From: Bacteroidota bacterium
GTDB taxonomy: Bacteria; Bacteroidota; Bacteroidia; Bacteroidales; Tenuifilaceae
DNA: 64,000 nucleotides
Direction of reading: 5' to 3'
NCBI GenBank assembly: GCA_029560875.1
Contig: JAKQKB010000171.1
Location: 1 to 64,000, forward strand
Position numbers and translations under genes: made by a program. The stretch's first letter is position 1; the number at the start of each line of letters is the position of its first letter. Below, in pieces: positions 47,925-57,434 of this stretch. The notes under the pieces are model-generated. The model saw only the letters and a program-made list of their open reading frames with translations. It did no database searches and was not told the DNA's origin.

Positions 47925-48311
47925 ATGAAAGCAAAGAGTTTTTTTTACATTGTGGCTATATCTATTTTCGTATTTGGGTGTGAGAAATACGATGGTTCAA
48001 ATACTATTGTAGGAATTTGGCAATGTAAAGAAATAACCTCTAATGGCATTTACAAAGTTTACGATGTTAGTATTGAGCCCGATGGGAAAAATGATTCTAC
48101 AAGGTTTTGGGTATTTAACTTCTATAATGTTGGAATGGATTTCAAGACTTTGATTTCCCTTGATGATTCTACATTTACTATTCTATCAAGTAATTATTCA
48201 CAGTATAATATTCAAGGTACTGGCAAATTTCATAAAAAACCATTTTCAATAGACTGGGTATATAGTATTAGTGGTGATCCGAATGTGCAAGCGCATTTCG
48301 AAAAACCTTAG
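47925..48311 (+). CDS. Small lipoprotein, lipocalin-like, unknown function
   Basis: 128 residues. The lipoprotein signal MKAKSFFYIVAISIFVFGC gives Cys19. The mature part shows a beta-rich pattern with NTIVGIWQCKEIT, a typical opening of small lipocalin-like Bacteroidota lipoproteins, and further strands (RFWVFNFYNVG, TFTILSSNYSQY). It follows hutU by 26 bases, so it may share its transcript, and overlaps the convergent thioredoxin-like gene by 4 bases. No function can be assigned. Confidence 0.65.
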   Translation: MKAKSFFYIVAISIFVFGCEKYDGSNTIVGIWQCKEITSNGIYKVYDVSIEPDGKNDSTRFWVFNFYNVGMDFKTLISLDDSTFTILSSNYSQYNIQGTGKFHKKPFSIDWVYSISGDPNVQAHFEKP

Positions 48312-48637
48312 TCGAACAATAATGAATATGGCCGATTAATTGTTCCTTTCATCGCGGCAAGATTTATGTTTCTAGCATAACGGAACGATTCTTTTCCTTC
48401 GAAGAAAATTAGCAAGGATGGGAATGTGAATACGGTTAACTTACCACATAAATCCATAGATTCATTTGCATTTATCACAAAGAGAGGAAGTTTTGGGAAA
48501 TTGCTATTAAGCATCTCTTCGAGTTGAGGTAATAGAACTTTGCAAACTCCACAGGCCTCCGAATGAAAGTAAATTGCTGCTGCAGGTTTACTTATGGATT
48601 CATTAAAATCAGCAAAATTCTTAATCACTTTAATCAT
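48308..48637 (-). CDS. Thioredoxin-like protein
   Basis: 109 residues of the thioredoxin fold: the redox motif CGVC (Cys29, Cys32) after IYFHSEA, and the cis-proline loop FTFPSLLIF. There is no signal peptide, so it is likely cytoplasmic. It is a thiol-disulfide oxidoreductase by family; partner unknown. The start overlaps the end of the CoA-binding gene by 4 bases, so the two are co-translated; a third neighbour, ispF, lies just upstream. Confidence 0.85.
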   Translation of the reverse strand: MIKVIKNFADFNESISKPAAAIYFHSEACGVCKVLLPQLEEMLNSNFPKLPLFVINANESMDLCGKLTVFTFPSLLIFFEGKESFRYARNINLAAMKGTINRPYSLLFD

Positions 48638-49017
48638 TTGAAATAGCTTCCATTTTTAAGCATTACCAGTGTACAGTCAAAAACAACTTCAATATTATTT
48701 TCTCGTGCCTTAGAAAGTAGTTCAGGATTCTCTGTTCCAGGATTAAATATTACGCGTTTGGGTTTAAGGCCTATAATGTAGTCGATATATGATGCTTGAT
48801 TCTTTGGATTGAGGTAAAGTGTAACTGTATGAATATTATTGATGTCAATTTTTTGAGTGATAATTTCCACTCCATCAACATTACCTATTCTTGCACCAAT
48901 AGCATAAACTTCAACACTATGATTAACTAGGCTTTTAATTGCCAGATAAGAGAATCTCCCTGGTTTGTTGCTAGCACCAACAACAAGAGTTCTATAATTA
49001 TCCTTTACAGCATTCAT
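48634..49017 (-). CDS. CoA-binding (Rossmann) domain protein
   Basis: 127 residues of the CoA_binding_2 family: TLVVGASNKPGRFSYLAI with the glycine loop, VEVYAIGARIGNVDGVEI, and VIFNPGTENPELLSKA with the PGxxN-type motif. Family members are stand-alone CoA or nucleotide-binding Rossmann proteins of unknown role. It lies 6 bases downstream of ispF and overlaps the thioredoxin-like gene by 4 bases, forming a compact three-gene operon. Confidence 0.85.
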   Translation of the reverse strand: MNAVKDNYRTLVVGASNKPGRFSYLAIKSLVNHSVEVYAIGARIGNVDGVEIITQKIDINNIHTVTLYLNPKNQASYIDYIIGLKPKRVIFNPGTENPELLSKARENNIEVVFDCTLVMLKNGSYFK

Positions 49018-49023
49018 ATTTGC

Positions 49024-49503
49024 TTATTCTTTTTGCAAAAGAACAACGGCATAGGCTGCAACACCCTCTTCACGACCTGTAAACCCTAATTTTTCAGTTG
49101 TTGTGGCTTTTATCGAGATATCCTCGGTTGAGATTTGTAGTACTTTCGATAGAGTACCTTGCATTTCATCGATAAATGGCTTTATTTTTGGTTGCTGCAG
49201 GCAAATGGTAGAATCTATATTTCCGATAGTATAGCCCTTACTCTTTATTATTTCATTTGTTTTCTTGAGAAGTATTTTGCTGTCAATTCCTCTTAAGGAA
49301 GGGTCGTTGTCTGGAAAATGGTTGCCAATATCCCTAAGATTGACTGCGCCAAGCATTGCATCGCAAATTGCATGTATAAGAGTATCACCATCGGAATGGC
49401 CAACCGAACCCTTTGAATGAGCTATTTTGATACCGCCAAGCCAGAACTCATAACCTTCCTCTAGCCTATGTACATCGTAACCAAAACCAACCTTAATCTT
49501 CAT
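49024..49503 (-). CDS. ispF: 2-C-methyl-D-erythritol 2,4-cyclodiphosphate synthase
   Basis: 159 residues from the ATG at 49503; a GTG one codon upstream is also in frame. Metal ligands Asp10, His12 (GYDVHRL) and His44 (TLIHAICDAML) are present, as are GHSDGD, DIGNHFPDNDP and the C-terminal TTTEKLGFTGREEG. IspF cyclises CDP-ME 2-phosphate in the MEP isoprenoid pathway and acts as a trimer. It is directly downstream of porV on the same strand (51-base gap), a possible transcriptional link. No other MEP genes are in view. Confidence 0.95.
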   Translation of the reverse strand: MKIKVGFGYDVHRLEEGYEFWLGGIKIAHSKGSVGHSDGDTLIHAICDAMLGAVNLRDIGNHFPDNDPSLRGIDSKILLKKTNEIIKSKGYTIGNIDSTICLQQPKIKPFIDEMQGTLSKVLQISTEDISIKATTTEKLGFTGREEGVAAYAVVLLQKE

Positions 49504-49554
49504 CACTTAATGATTTAAAGATAAAGTTAAACGTTTTTTCACTAAAGCCAAAAA

Positions 49555-50760
49555 CTATCCTTTTTTACCTCTACCACGAGTAGGTGTAAAATCGAATGAT
49601 AGGGAGAATCTTACTGTGTTGGCCATAGGACTATTGAAACCACCCGTAGGGATTAAGTATGCAAAGTCAAAGTTGAAAATATTGTATTTTAATCCTGCAC
49701 CAAGCGTAAAGTATTTTCTATTTCCTTTATTCTCGTGTTCATAAAAGTATCCTCCACGAATTGCAAACTGTTTGGCATACCAATATTCAATACCTCCAGA
49801 ATACGATATTTCCTGAAACTCTTCCTTCATTCCATTTGGTGCATCGTTGAACGATTGCAACATACCTTGAACAATGGGTACATTTGGATCCTTTCCTGCA
49901 ATAATTACATTTTGCCCTCCAACAGTACCATAAACAGGAGGAGTAGGTACTAGGAGTTTATTAGCATCAAGCGTTACGGAGAACGAGTTATACTGGTCAA
50001 TATCAATTGTTAAACGCCCGCCAAGGCGCATATTTATTGGAATAAAGTTTTTGTTTTCGTCGTCATCGGTGTACGATAACTTTGAACCAATATTGGAAAT
50101 ATTAAGGCCAAAGGCCATTTCTCCGTTTTTGTCGCTAAGCCTAACAGGCCGTTGGTAGTACATTGCAATATCGGCAGCAAATGCTGTGCCCGCTTTTGAA
50201 GCGGATTGTCCCTGTTGCGAGTATCCCCCAGTTAAATCGGAACGGATATACCTAAAAGCCAATGCTCCCGAAATGTAATCGGAAAACTTTCTTGAGTAAC
50301 CAAAGTCCAAAGAGAACTCGTTAGGGTTGAAAAACATAACCGTTTCTGATGATTCTGTATTTGTAAATGATATTTCTCCCATCGAGAAATATAGCAATGA
50401 CCCACTTATTGTTTGATTCTCGTCGATCTTGTAGTATCCTGAAAGGTAGGATAGGTTTATATCGGGTATAAGTTTCCTTAACCATGGGGTGTACGAGAAC
50501 GCTACTCCCCATTTTTTATCCATAAAAGGATATTTTGCAGGATTCCAGTGTTGCGAATAACCATCGGGTTGCGTTGCTACTCCTACATCGCCCATTGCTC
50601 CAGCCCTAGAGTCGGGAGCAATAGTTAGAAAGGGAACCGCTACTTTTAGTGCATTTAAGCCACCAGTCAACGACATATCTTCATCAAATTGTCCCTTTGA
50701 AACATTTGAGAGTAATACTAAGCTTATTAAGCCAAAAATTGAGAAAAATCTTCTAAACAT
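49555..50760 (-). CDS. porV: Type IX secretion outer membrane channel/shuttle protein PorV
   Basis: 401 residues from the ATG at 50760, which gives the signal peptide MFRRFFSIFGLISLVLLSNVSKGQ. The PorV (LptO) signature follows: ALKVAVPFLTIAPDSRAGAM, GDVGVATQPDGYSQHWNPAK, and DFGYSRKFSDYISGALAFRY. It is a 14-strand FadL-like outer membrane barrel which carries T9SS clients from the SprA translocon to the PorU attachment complex. A -7 box TAAATTTGC lies at 50786-50778. porU is immediately upstream on the same strand, 107 bases away, as in other T9SS genomes. Confidence 0.92.
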   Translation of the reverse strand: MFRRFFSIFGLISLVLLSNVSKGQFDEDMSLTGGLNALKVAVPFLTIAPDSRAGAMGDVGVATQPDGYSQHWNPAKYPFMDKKWGVAFSYTPWLRKLIPDINLSYLSGYYKIDENQTISGSLLYFSMGEISFTNTESSETVMFFNPNEFSLDFGYSRKFSDYISGALAFRYIRSDLTGGYSQQGQSASKAGTAFAADIAMYYQRPVRLSDKNGEMAFGLNISNIGSKLSYTDDDENKNFIPINMRLGGRLTIDIDQYNSFSVTLDANKLLVPTPPVYGTVGGQNVIIAGKDPNVPIVQGMLQSFNDAPNGMKEEFQEISYSGGIEYWYAKQFAIRGGYFYEHENKGNRKYFTLGAGLKYNIFNFDFAYLIPTGGFNSPMANTVRFSLSFDFTPTRGRGKKG

Positions 50761-50867
50761 AAAAATAAATTTAAGCGGCAAATTTAATGATTTGTTACAA
50801 AACAAATCGTAAACGAAAAATTAAATAAATTATTGTATTTCAATTGAAGCGTGACCACTTTTTAGCA

Positions 50868-53800
50868 TTATCTCGCAATAACTATTTTCAGTTGTTTGTT
50901 GGCACTATCGCCGTCAGATGATTTTACAATTAGGTTACAAATATAAATACCCTTGCCTAATCTACCCCCATTGTAAGTATTGCCACTCCAAGGAATTGGA
51001 CCAATTCTATAATTACCAGGATTGTTTTCAGAGTAATGTAATCGTTCCACAAGCATTCCGGAGAAGTTAAAAATCTGAATCTCAATATCTAGGTTTGCGT
51101 CGGGTTTGTTATGCTCAAAGTAAAAGGAGGTGTTATCTGTAATTGGATTAGGATAGTTATAGAATTTTTCAATTTTTAACTGGTTTCCTGATGTAACATT
51201 AAATGCAATTTCAGATTCGGAGCTGTTGTTGTAAATATCCCAAGCCTTAACTTTCAACCTATGCAAGCCCTGCGAAAGGTTGCTTATCTGGAAATCTATT
51301 ATTCCGCTTTTAAAATCGTTGATTACCGATTGATAGTGATTGTTTAGGTTAAATTTCTGCTCCTGCTGGTTAAGTGGAGTTAAGGTTGCAATAATATCGT
51401 GACCAATGCCAATTCCTGTAGTGTTTATTCCGTTTTCATCGGAAAGTTTTATTAAAAAGCGAGGATTTGGGTCGGAGATTCCTCCATTAACAAAATTCTC
51501 ATCGTTTAAGAAAATACTAATTAAAGGACCGTAATTATCTATGGTAGGGTTTGGGTTTATTCCGCCAACAGTAATTGCTTCATTGTATCCCATTGCTGTT
51601 TCAACTTCATCTTCGGCATAAAAGCTTATTCTGCCGCTACCGTATTGGTAGTTAATATCCTTAGGAATGGTAAAGTTGATGGCGAAATTACCATTTTCAA
51701 CCGTAGCCTTGCCTTTGTAGATAATATTGTCTACCGATGAAAATGTCATAGTACTTCCTCCATCGTTTGCTAAGGTTGTTACCTGTTTTGCCTTATCAAA
51801 TACTGTAATAGTTGCCGTTCCATTGAAACTCGCATCGGGAGTACCATTGAAATGCGAAACCTGCCCTGTAAGATTTATTTCGCTAAGTGCTTTTAATGTG
51901 TCAATGGGATTGGTTATTGGAACATTATTTACGGTTAGAAGTTCCAATTGCTTTTTTGGATATTGAAGTTTGAGGGCAGGGTCGCCCAACAGTGAAAAGT
52001 TACGTTTGTTGTAACCTGTGCCCGATAGGTTTTTGGTAATTCTGACCAAATCGCCTAGAGTATTGTAGGAACCATCTGCATTTCTTTTGAAGATATTTTT
52101 TACAAAGTTGTAGTTAAGTACAAAATTAGGGCTTGAGTAAACAAGACGAGTAGTTGAAAGCAATGCTACTCCACCTCCTTTAGGTGAAAGTAAAATCCAT
52201 TCTCCAGTCGATGTCATATGGTAATCGTCGAAACGACTAAATTCGCAGGTGGCAGTTACAAAAAGTGAAAGAGCATTGATATTCTGCCACGATAGAACAT
52301 CATCAAGCATTATCGCTTTTTCGTGCGAAAGCCATCGTTCATTACCATGTCCTGTGTAATTTACAAGCAATGATCCGTTATTCACTGTTGTATTTACGGC
52401 CTTGGTAACATCGGGGTAACTTGCTCCGCCCGACGAGGTTGTTTGCTTGTAAGCATCGAAGAATATTTTTTGAACATTGTACTCCTTGTGGTTTGTTTCA
52501 ATATATTCGGCAAGGGTGTTGGCATCTTGCATGTGTACATTTCCGTCTTCATCGTCACCAATAAAGCAAAGTTGGCTTTGCCATATTCCATTATTGCTAC
52601 CGCTCATGTAGTTTTTAATTTTATTGACAACAACATTTGCCTCCTCGATATTTTTAACAGGGAGTCTTCCAATGCCTATATCTAATAACCCATCGGCCCC
52701 ACCTTCATCGTCGTCAAGTAATCCAAAGAAATCGTCGGTAACAAAAGAGTTGGTTTTGTTGATGGAACGATCAGATTGGTATGTTAACACTAAATTTGTG
52801 TTGCTTTTAGAAGTTGATAAGTTGTTGTATGATCCATCACCGAACAGAAGTAAGTATTTTGGCATTTCGTTTTCTCCGCTGGCTCGCTTATAAAGCATTC
52901 GCATTAGGTTTCTAATGGCACTAACATCGGGATTGCCGGATGAGAATTCATTGAAAACCTGCTCATTAGTCACCACGGCAACGTTTAAACCATCGTTCTC
53001 CTGATGAAGAGTTGCTATTTCGTTCGAATGCGTTAAGAATAAAGGATGGGTAACAATAACCATATCGGGTTGGTTTAACCCATGTAGGTTTTGGTTTGGA
53101 ACTTCATTAACAAAGGTTACACTTAAGGTATTGCTTGGCTCATAAGCAATGAATTGCTTCAGGGTTCCCGTTTCTTGTTTAAATGTTAACTCATTACCTG
53201 TTAGCAGTGTTTGAACTTGTTTGGTAGCGTTGATATTTGTAACATCCCAAACTTTGGTGTTAGAATTGACATTTTGAATTGTAAATTGCGACACCTTTCC
53301 GCTACCAACGCTCTGAATATCCCTAAACATTAGTTGATTTCCGCTATAAGATAGGGTTTGCTTAGCGTTAATAGTGATAAAATCAAGCCAAGCTGTTGAG
53401 GCCGAGTTTGGTTTATTGTAGGTTAGTTCAATGGATAAACTATTTGTGGGTATAGTTGTGGTGTAAACCTGACTGTTTACGGAGGCAACATCTGCTAACT
53501 CATCACCAATAATCACACTGCCTAAATTTAAGTAACCAAGAACTTGTGAGTTTGCTTTAACTTGAAAGTTACTAGACGAAGAAGACCTTGCCGCTGCTCT
53601 AACCCAGACCTTTAAGGTGCTTCCTGCTTCTGGATTCGACATATTTGTAATATATCTACGGGTTGTTGTAATATCAAACGATTCCCCAAACCATTCTCTT
53701 CCTGATTTTACCAAATTTGTATCGTTTTGCTCAAAAGTTACAATTGCATCGTATGTATTCACATTGTTTGTTACAGATTCTGGCGGTGTGGATGCATTTT

Positions 53801-54647
53801 CAATCAACAGTTGGGGCTGACTTGTTGTAATAAAGTAGTAAATTTTGCTTGTGTACGGATGTTGTTCTAAACTCCACATACTCATAGCGGAGTTGTAACT
53901 TAAAGTTTTCGGCCCTTCAGCGTAAAATAAAATATAGTCACCTTGGTTGAATACTCCATCTGTTCCTTTTTCAATATATATAGGTATAGGATTTAAATCA
54001 TCCGCTGACGGCTCATTATTCATGTACGTAAGCCTTTTCCCTCCATTGCCCCAAACGCTTATGTTCGAGAGGTTCGTTAGCCCAAAAGTTTGTAGTTCAG
54101 AGTGGGTTATTTTATGAATCCCGCTATTCTCAACACTTACCTTAATCCATTTACCAGAGCTAAGTACCGATGCAGTTTTTGGAGCACTTTTATTATTGAT
54201 GATTTTTTCGAATCCAGATTTTTCATTTATTGAGATTGAAAATGAAACTAACTTTTCAAAAACTCCATTATTTAGTCTTATTGAAGGAATTGTAATTTGT
54301 AGGAAATTTTTGCCTCGCTCCGTTGAGGTTGAATGGTTTAATGTGCTGTTCGTGAATGAGTCAAAATTCTTAATTTTTGTTTTCTCCAATTCATTTAGGC
54401 TTTCCCATTTCTGATTGTTAATGGTTAATGCATCTATACCGCTAATGTTCAAATCATCTAACCCAATTAGCTCGTAATAGGATGGAACCATAGTTACAGG
54501 ATCTGGGTATACAGCTCTTTCGAACCATAAAAAGACATCATTGTCAATATCTTTCGTGGACCAATCAATGGTTCTTTCCAATGTAATTTGTCCAAATGAC
54601 AACCAGGCATTAATAAATAAAAACAATATGAGTACAGTTTGCCGCAT
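50868..54647 (-). CDS. porU: Type IX secretion system sortase PorU
   Basis: 1259 residues from the ATG at 54647 (MRQTVLILFLFINAWLSFGQ); an in-frame ATG 11 codons upstream spoils the signal peptide. A C25 gingipain-type peptidase domain is in the centre, with catalytic His near residue 767 (NYTGHGNERWLSHE) and Cys near 801 (VTATCEFSRFDDYH). It ends in a sorting-like Ig domain (YPNPITDNTSFYFEH, GKGIYICNLIVKS). PorU cleaves the C-terminal signal of T9SS clients and joins them to A-LPS on the cell surface, in complex with PorV. Order porU-porV with gldJ on the other side matches Flavobacterium johnsoniae. Confidence 0.93.
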   Translation of the reverse strand: MRQTVLILFLFINAWLSFGQITLERTIDWSTKDIDNDVFLWFERAVYPDPVTMVPSYYELIGLDDLNISGIDALTINNQKWESLNELEKTKIKNFDSFTNSTLNHSTSTERGKNFLQITIPSIRLNNGVFEKLVSFSISINEKSGFEKIINNKSAPKTASVLSSGKWIKVSVENSGIHKITHSELQTFGLTNLSNISVWGNGGKRLTYMNNEPSADDLNPIPIYIEKGTDGVFNQGDYILFYAEGPKTLSYNSAMSMWSLEQHPYTSKIYYFITTSQPQLLIENASTPPESVTNNVNTYDAIVTFEQNDTNLVKSGREWFGESFDITTTRRYITNMSNPEAGSTLKVWVRAAARSSSSSNFQVKANSQVLGYLNLGSVIIGDELADVASVNSQVYTTTIPTNSLSIELTYNKPNSASTAWLDFITINAKQTLSYSGNQLMFRDIQSVGSGKVSQFTIQNVNSNTKVWDVTNINATKQVQTLLTGNELTFKQETGTLKQFIAYEPSNTLSVTFVNEVPNQNLHGLNQPDMVIVTHPLFLTHSNEIATLHQENDGLNVAVVTNEQVFNEFSSGNPDVSAIRNLMRMLYKRASGENEMPKYLLLFGDGSYNNLSTSKSNTNLVLTYQSDRSINKTNSFVTDDFFGLLDDDEGGADGLLDIGIGRLPVKNIEEANVVVNKIKNYMSGSNNGIWQSQLCFIGDDEDGNVHMQDANTLAEYIETNHKEYNVQKIFFDAYKQTTSSGGASYPDVTKAVNTTVNNGSLLVNYTGHGNERWLSHEKAIMLDDVLSWQNINALSLFVTATCEFSRFDDYHMTSTGEWILLSPKGGGVALLSTTRLVYSSPNFVLNYNFVKNIFKRNADGSYNTLGDLVRITKNLSGTGYNKRNFSLLGDPALKLQYPKKQLELLTVNNVPITNPIDTLKALSEINLTGQVSHFNGTPDASFNGTATITVFDKAKQVTTLANDGGSTMTFSSVDNIIYKGKATVENGNFAINFTIPKDINYQYGSGRISFYAEDEVETAMGYNEAITVGGINPNPTIDNYGPLISIFLNDENFVNGGISDPNPRFLIKLSDENGINTTGIGIGHDIIATLTPLNQQEQKFNLNNHYQSVINDFKSGIIDFQISNLSQGLHRLKVKAWDIYNNSSESEIAFNVTSGNQLKIEKFYNYPNPITDNTSFYFEHNKPDANLDIEIQIFNFSGMLVERLHYSENNPGNYRIGPIPWSGNTYNGGRLGKGIYICNLIVKSSDGDSANKQLKIVIAR

Positions 54648-54775
54648 TGTTGAAAATTGATTTCTTTTGCAAAGAAACAAAACTTTATTTTACCTTTACC
54701 ATTCAAAAACTATAACAATAAAAACGAAATAACGTAGTTGTTATTATGTATGGTTTTATTGCTTTGATATTCTAA

Positions 54776-55762
54776 ATGATAAGAAAGCTTTTAATAATAT
54801 TTGTTCAATTTGTTATAACATTTTCTTGTTCAAAAAGTTTTGGACAAGATCCTGTGTTTTCCCAACTTTTTTTTAATCCACTCAACTTGAACCCTGCTTA
54901 TGCTGGTGCTAGTAAGTATATTAGGTTTGGGTTGATATACCGAAATCAATGGACGGTTCTCGATATGCCCTATACAACCTACGGTGTTAGTTACGATAGA
55001 ACTATTCAGGCCATAAAGAGCGGTATAGGGTTTAATATTGTTTCGGATGTTGAGGGCAAGGGAATTTTTTCCAGAACCTCTCTTGATTTTGTCTATGCCT
55101 ATGGCATTCAGCCATCCTATAACACCCATTTACGGTTTGGCCTTCAAACTAGTGTTATTATGCGAACCCGAAACTATTCCGGATTGGTTTTTCCCGATAT
55201 GCTTGATATTGGGGGGAATGTTACTGGAACACAGGAGTACCCCGGGTTTACATCGTGGAACTACGATTTTAGTTTAGGAATAGCTGGTGATTATGACAAT
55301 TTTTATGGGGGCGCAGCCGTTCATCATATACTACAACCGGTTGAGGCAACATACATGGAGTACAAGGCATTCATCCCCCGAAAATATACCCTTCATATTG
55401 GAGCCGACTACAATTTATATAAATGGTATAGGTTTAAAGACGAACTTATTTTTTCACCCAACGTAATATATATTCATCAAGGTGATTTTGATCAGTTAAA
55501 TTTAGGATTTTATTTTTCGCGTTTTAGAGTTGTTGCTGGTCTTTGGTTACGTGAGAATCTAAGTTTTAATAGTCATTCCTTTATTATTACTGCTGGTTAT
55601 GCCGATGAGGTTTTTAGAATAGGATATAGCTACGATTTTAGCATTTTCCAGTATGGTTTCAGAGGTTTACCAACTTCGTCGCATGAGGTAACCTTAGGGT
55701 GGAATTTTGAGTATAAAAAGGGAAAACGAAAATATAGGTATATAAAATGTCCGAAATTTTAG
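54776..55762 (+). CDS. PorP/SprF family protein inside the T9SS cluster
   Basis: 328 residues. The signal peptide MIRKLLIIFVQFVITFSCSKS ends near FGQ, then the family start DPVFSQLFFNPLNLNPAYAGA and outer membrane barrel strands up to GYSYDFSIFQYGFRGLP and SSHEVTLGW. The final YRYIKCPKF resembles the end of the paralogue at 18233 (KAIPCPTF). It lies between porU (divergent) and gldJ (73 bases downstream, same strand). Without a type B client beside it, this copy may serve the secretion machine generally, like PorP of Porphyromonas. Confidence 0.88.
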   Translation: MIRKLLIIFVQFVITFSCSKSFGQDPVFSQLFFNPLNLNPAYAGASKYIRFGLIYRNQWTVLDMPYTTYGVSYDRTIQAIKSGIGFNIVSDVEGKGIFSRTSLDFVYAYGIQPSYNTHLRFGLQTSVIMRTRNYSGLVFPDMLDIGGNVTGTQEYPGFTSWNYDFSLGIAGDYDNFYGGAAVHHILQPVEATYMEYKAFIPRKYTLHIGADYNLYKWYRFKDELIFSPNVIYIHQGDFDQLNLGFYFSRFRVVAGLWLRENLSFNSHSFIITAGYADEVFRIGYSYDFSIFQYGFRGLPTSSHEVTLGWNFEYKKGKRKYRYIKCPKF

Positions 55763-55802
55763 TTTTTTACGTTACATATATGGATATGATTTAAATTCTT
55801 TA

Positions 55803-55810
55803 TATATTTG
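55803..55810 (+). promoter_or_regulatory. -7-like box upstream of gldJ
   Basis: TATATTTG matches TAnnTTTG; at the proper distance upstream only ATGG is found instead of TTG. It lies 25 bases before the gldJ start and may give gldJ a promoter of its own in addition to read-through from the porP gene. Confidence 0.35.
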
Positions 55811-55834
55811 AGATTGTTTTAAGAGATAAAAATA

Positions 55835-57361
55835 ATGGCTATGAGCTTAAAGTATAATACATTAATTCTAGCCCTTGCAGGTATTGTAGGGCTATCCTCC
55901 TGTGGAATGCTTGGCGGTGGTAAGAGTGGTGGTGCAAACCAATCATCTAAAACCGGATGGGGCTATAACTCAATGGAGGAAGGTGGTTTTGAGGTAGTAA
56001 CAAATTGGCGTCCTGAGGCTGGCCCTGGTTTAGTGTTTATTGAGGGTGGTACATTCATTATGGGACGAGTTGAGCAAGATGTTATGTACGATTGGAATTC
56101 GAATCCACGACGCGTTACTGTTACATCTTTTTATATGGATGAAACAGAAACCTCGAACGTAGATTGGAGAGAATACCTACATTGGCTAAAAAGAGTTTAT
56201 GTAGATTATCCCCAGGTACTAAAGAATGCTCTTCCCGATACTTTAGTATGGAGATCTCCTTTAGGATTCAATGAGCCTTTTGTAACAGATTATTTCCGTC
56301 ATCCTGCTTATAACGATTATCCTGTTGTTGGTATCAACTGGTTACAGGCTAACGATTATTGTCAGTGGAGAAGTGACCGTGTAAACGAAATGCTTCTTGT
56401 TCAAAAAGGTATCCTTGAACTTGAACTTGGACAAAAAAATGAGGATAATTTCAATACCGATGCTTACCTAGCTGGACAATATACTGGAAAAGTAAAGGAA
56501 AATATGCCTAGCTTAAATCCCGAGCAACCAGAAGGTCGCCCCGTTCGTTTTGAGGATGGTATACTGTTACCAAAGTATCGCCTCCCAACAGAAGCAGAAT
56601 GGGAATTTGCGGCATCTGGCCTAGTTGGTAATACCTACGATGAGCGTATGGTTGAACGCAAAATTTATCCTTGGAATGGCCATAACGTTCGTAATGCTGC
56701 TGCAAAGAATCGTGGTCAAATGATGGGTAACTTTGTTAGGGGGCGTGGTGACTATATGGGTCTTGCAGGTAATCTAAACGATGAGAATACATTCCCTGGT
56801 CCTGTTAAATCGTATTGGCCTAATGATTACGGTTTGTACTGTATGGCAGGAAACGTTAATGAATGGGTGTTAGATGTTTACCGTCCACAAAACTCAGAGG
56901 ATGTAGATGAAATTAGACCATACCGTGGTAACGTATTTAAAACTCCTTATGACGAGAATGGTGTTTTTGCTCGTAAGGATAGTTTAGGAAGAATTCCTTT
57001 CCGTGAGGTTACTGAAGAGGAGGCTGCTAACCGTAGAAACTACAATAAGTCCTACTATATCAACTATAAAGATGGTGATGTTGCTTCTTCACTAAATTAC
57101 ATTGAGGGTGCTACTTTGAAGGAGAAAAACTCCAATGCAATGTATGACCAAGGAAAAGCTGAGGCTAAGAATGAAGCAATGACTACTTTAGTTAATGACC
57201 GTGTTAGAGTTTATAAAGGTGGTTCATGGCGCGATAGAACTTATTGGTTAAGCCCTGGTACTAGAAGATTCCTTGACGAAGCATCTTCAACCAACGATCT
57301 TGGTTTCCGTTGTGCAATGGAGGCTGTTGGTGCTCAATCTGCAAGAAAAAGAGGAGAATAA
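55835..57361 (+). CDS. gldJ: GldJ-type lipoprotein of the T9SS/gliding machinery
   Basis: 508 residues. The lipoprotein signal gives Cys23 (AGIVGLSSC). The body is a formylglycine-generating-enzyme/sulfatase-modifying fold: GLVFIEGGTFIMGRVEQDVM, FYMDETETSNVDWREY, VVGINWLQANDYCQWRSDRV, RLPTEAEWEFAASG, GNVNEWVLDVYRP, and the end RVYKGGSWRDRTYWLSPGTR followed by GFRCAME. In this family the catalytic function is lost and the protein is structural; GldJ stabilises GldK and the T9SS ring. The porV-porU-...-gldJ layout supports GldJ over the paralogue GldK/PorK, which would sit with gldLMN. Confidence 0.85.
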   Translation: MAMSLKYNTLILALAGIVGLSSCGMLGGGKSGGANQSSKTGWGYNSMEEGGFEVVTNWRPEAGPGLVFIEGGTFIMGRVEQDVMYDWNSNPRRVTVTSFYMDETETSNVDWREYLHWLKRVYVDYPQVLKNALPDTLVWRSPLGFNEPFVTDYFRHPAYNDYPVVGINWLQANDYCQWRSDRVNEMLLVQKGILELELGQKNEDNFNTDAYLAGQYTGKVKENMPSLNPEQPEGRPVRFEDGILLPKYRLPTEAEWEFAASGLVGNTYDERMVERKIYPWNGHNVRNAAAKNRGQMMGNFVRGRGDYMGLAGNLNDENTFPGPVKSYWPNDYGLYCMAGNVNEWVLDVYRPQNSEDVDEIRPYRGNVFKTPYDENGVFARKDSLGRIPFREVTEEEAANRRNYNKSYYINYKDGDVASSLNYIEGATLKEKNSNAMYDQGKAEAKNEAMTTLVNDRVRVYKGGSWRDRTYWLSPGTRRFLDEASSTNDLGFRCAMEAVGAQSARKRGE

Positions 57362-57383
57362 CTCTTTAAAAGAAGATATTTTA

Positions 57384-57420
57384 AAAAAACCTCATACTTT
57401 TATGAGGTTTTTTGTTTTTT
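57384..57420 (+). terminator. Terminator after gldJ
   Basis: AAAAAACCTCATA (57384-57396), loop CTTT, TATGAGGTTTTTT (57401-57413), then GTTTTTT. It follows the gldJ stop codon by 22 bases and separates it from murF, whose start is 14 bases beyond. Confidence 0.88.
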
Positions 57421-57434
57421 AATAATTTGATTTT

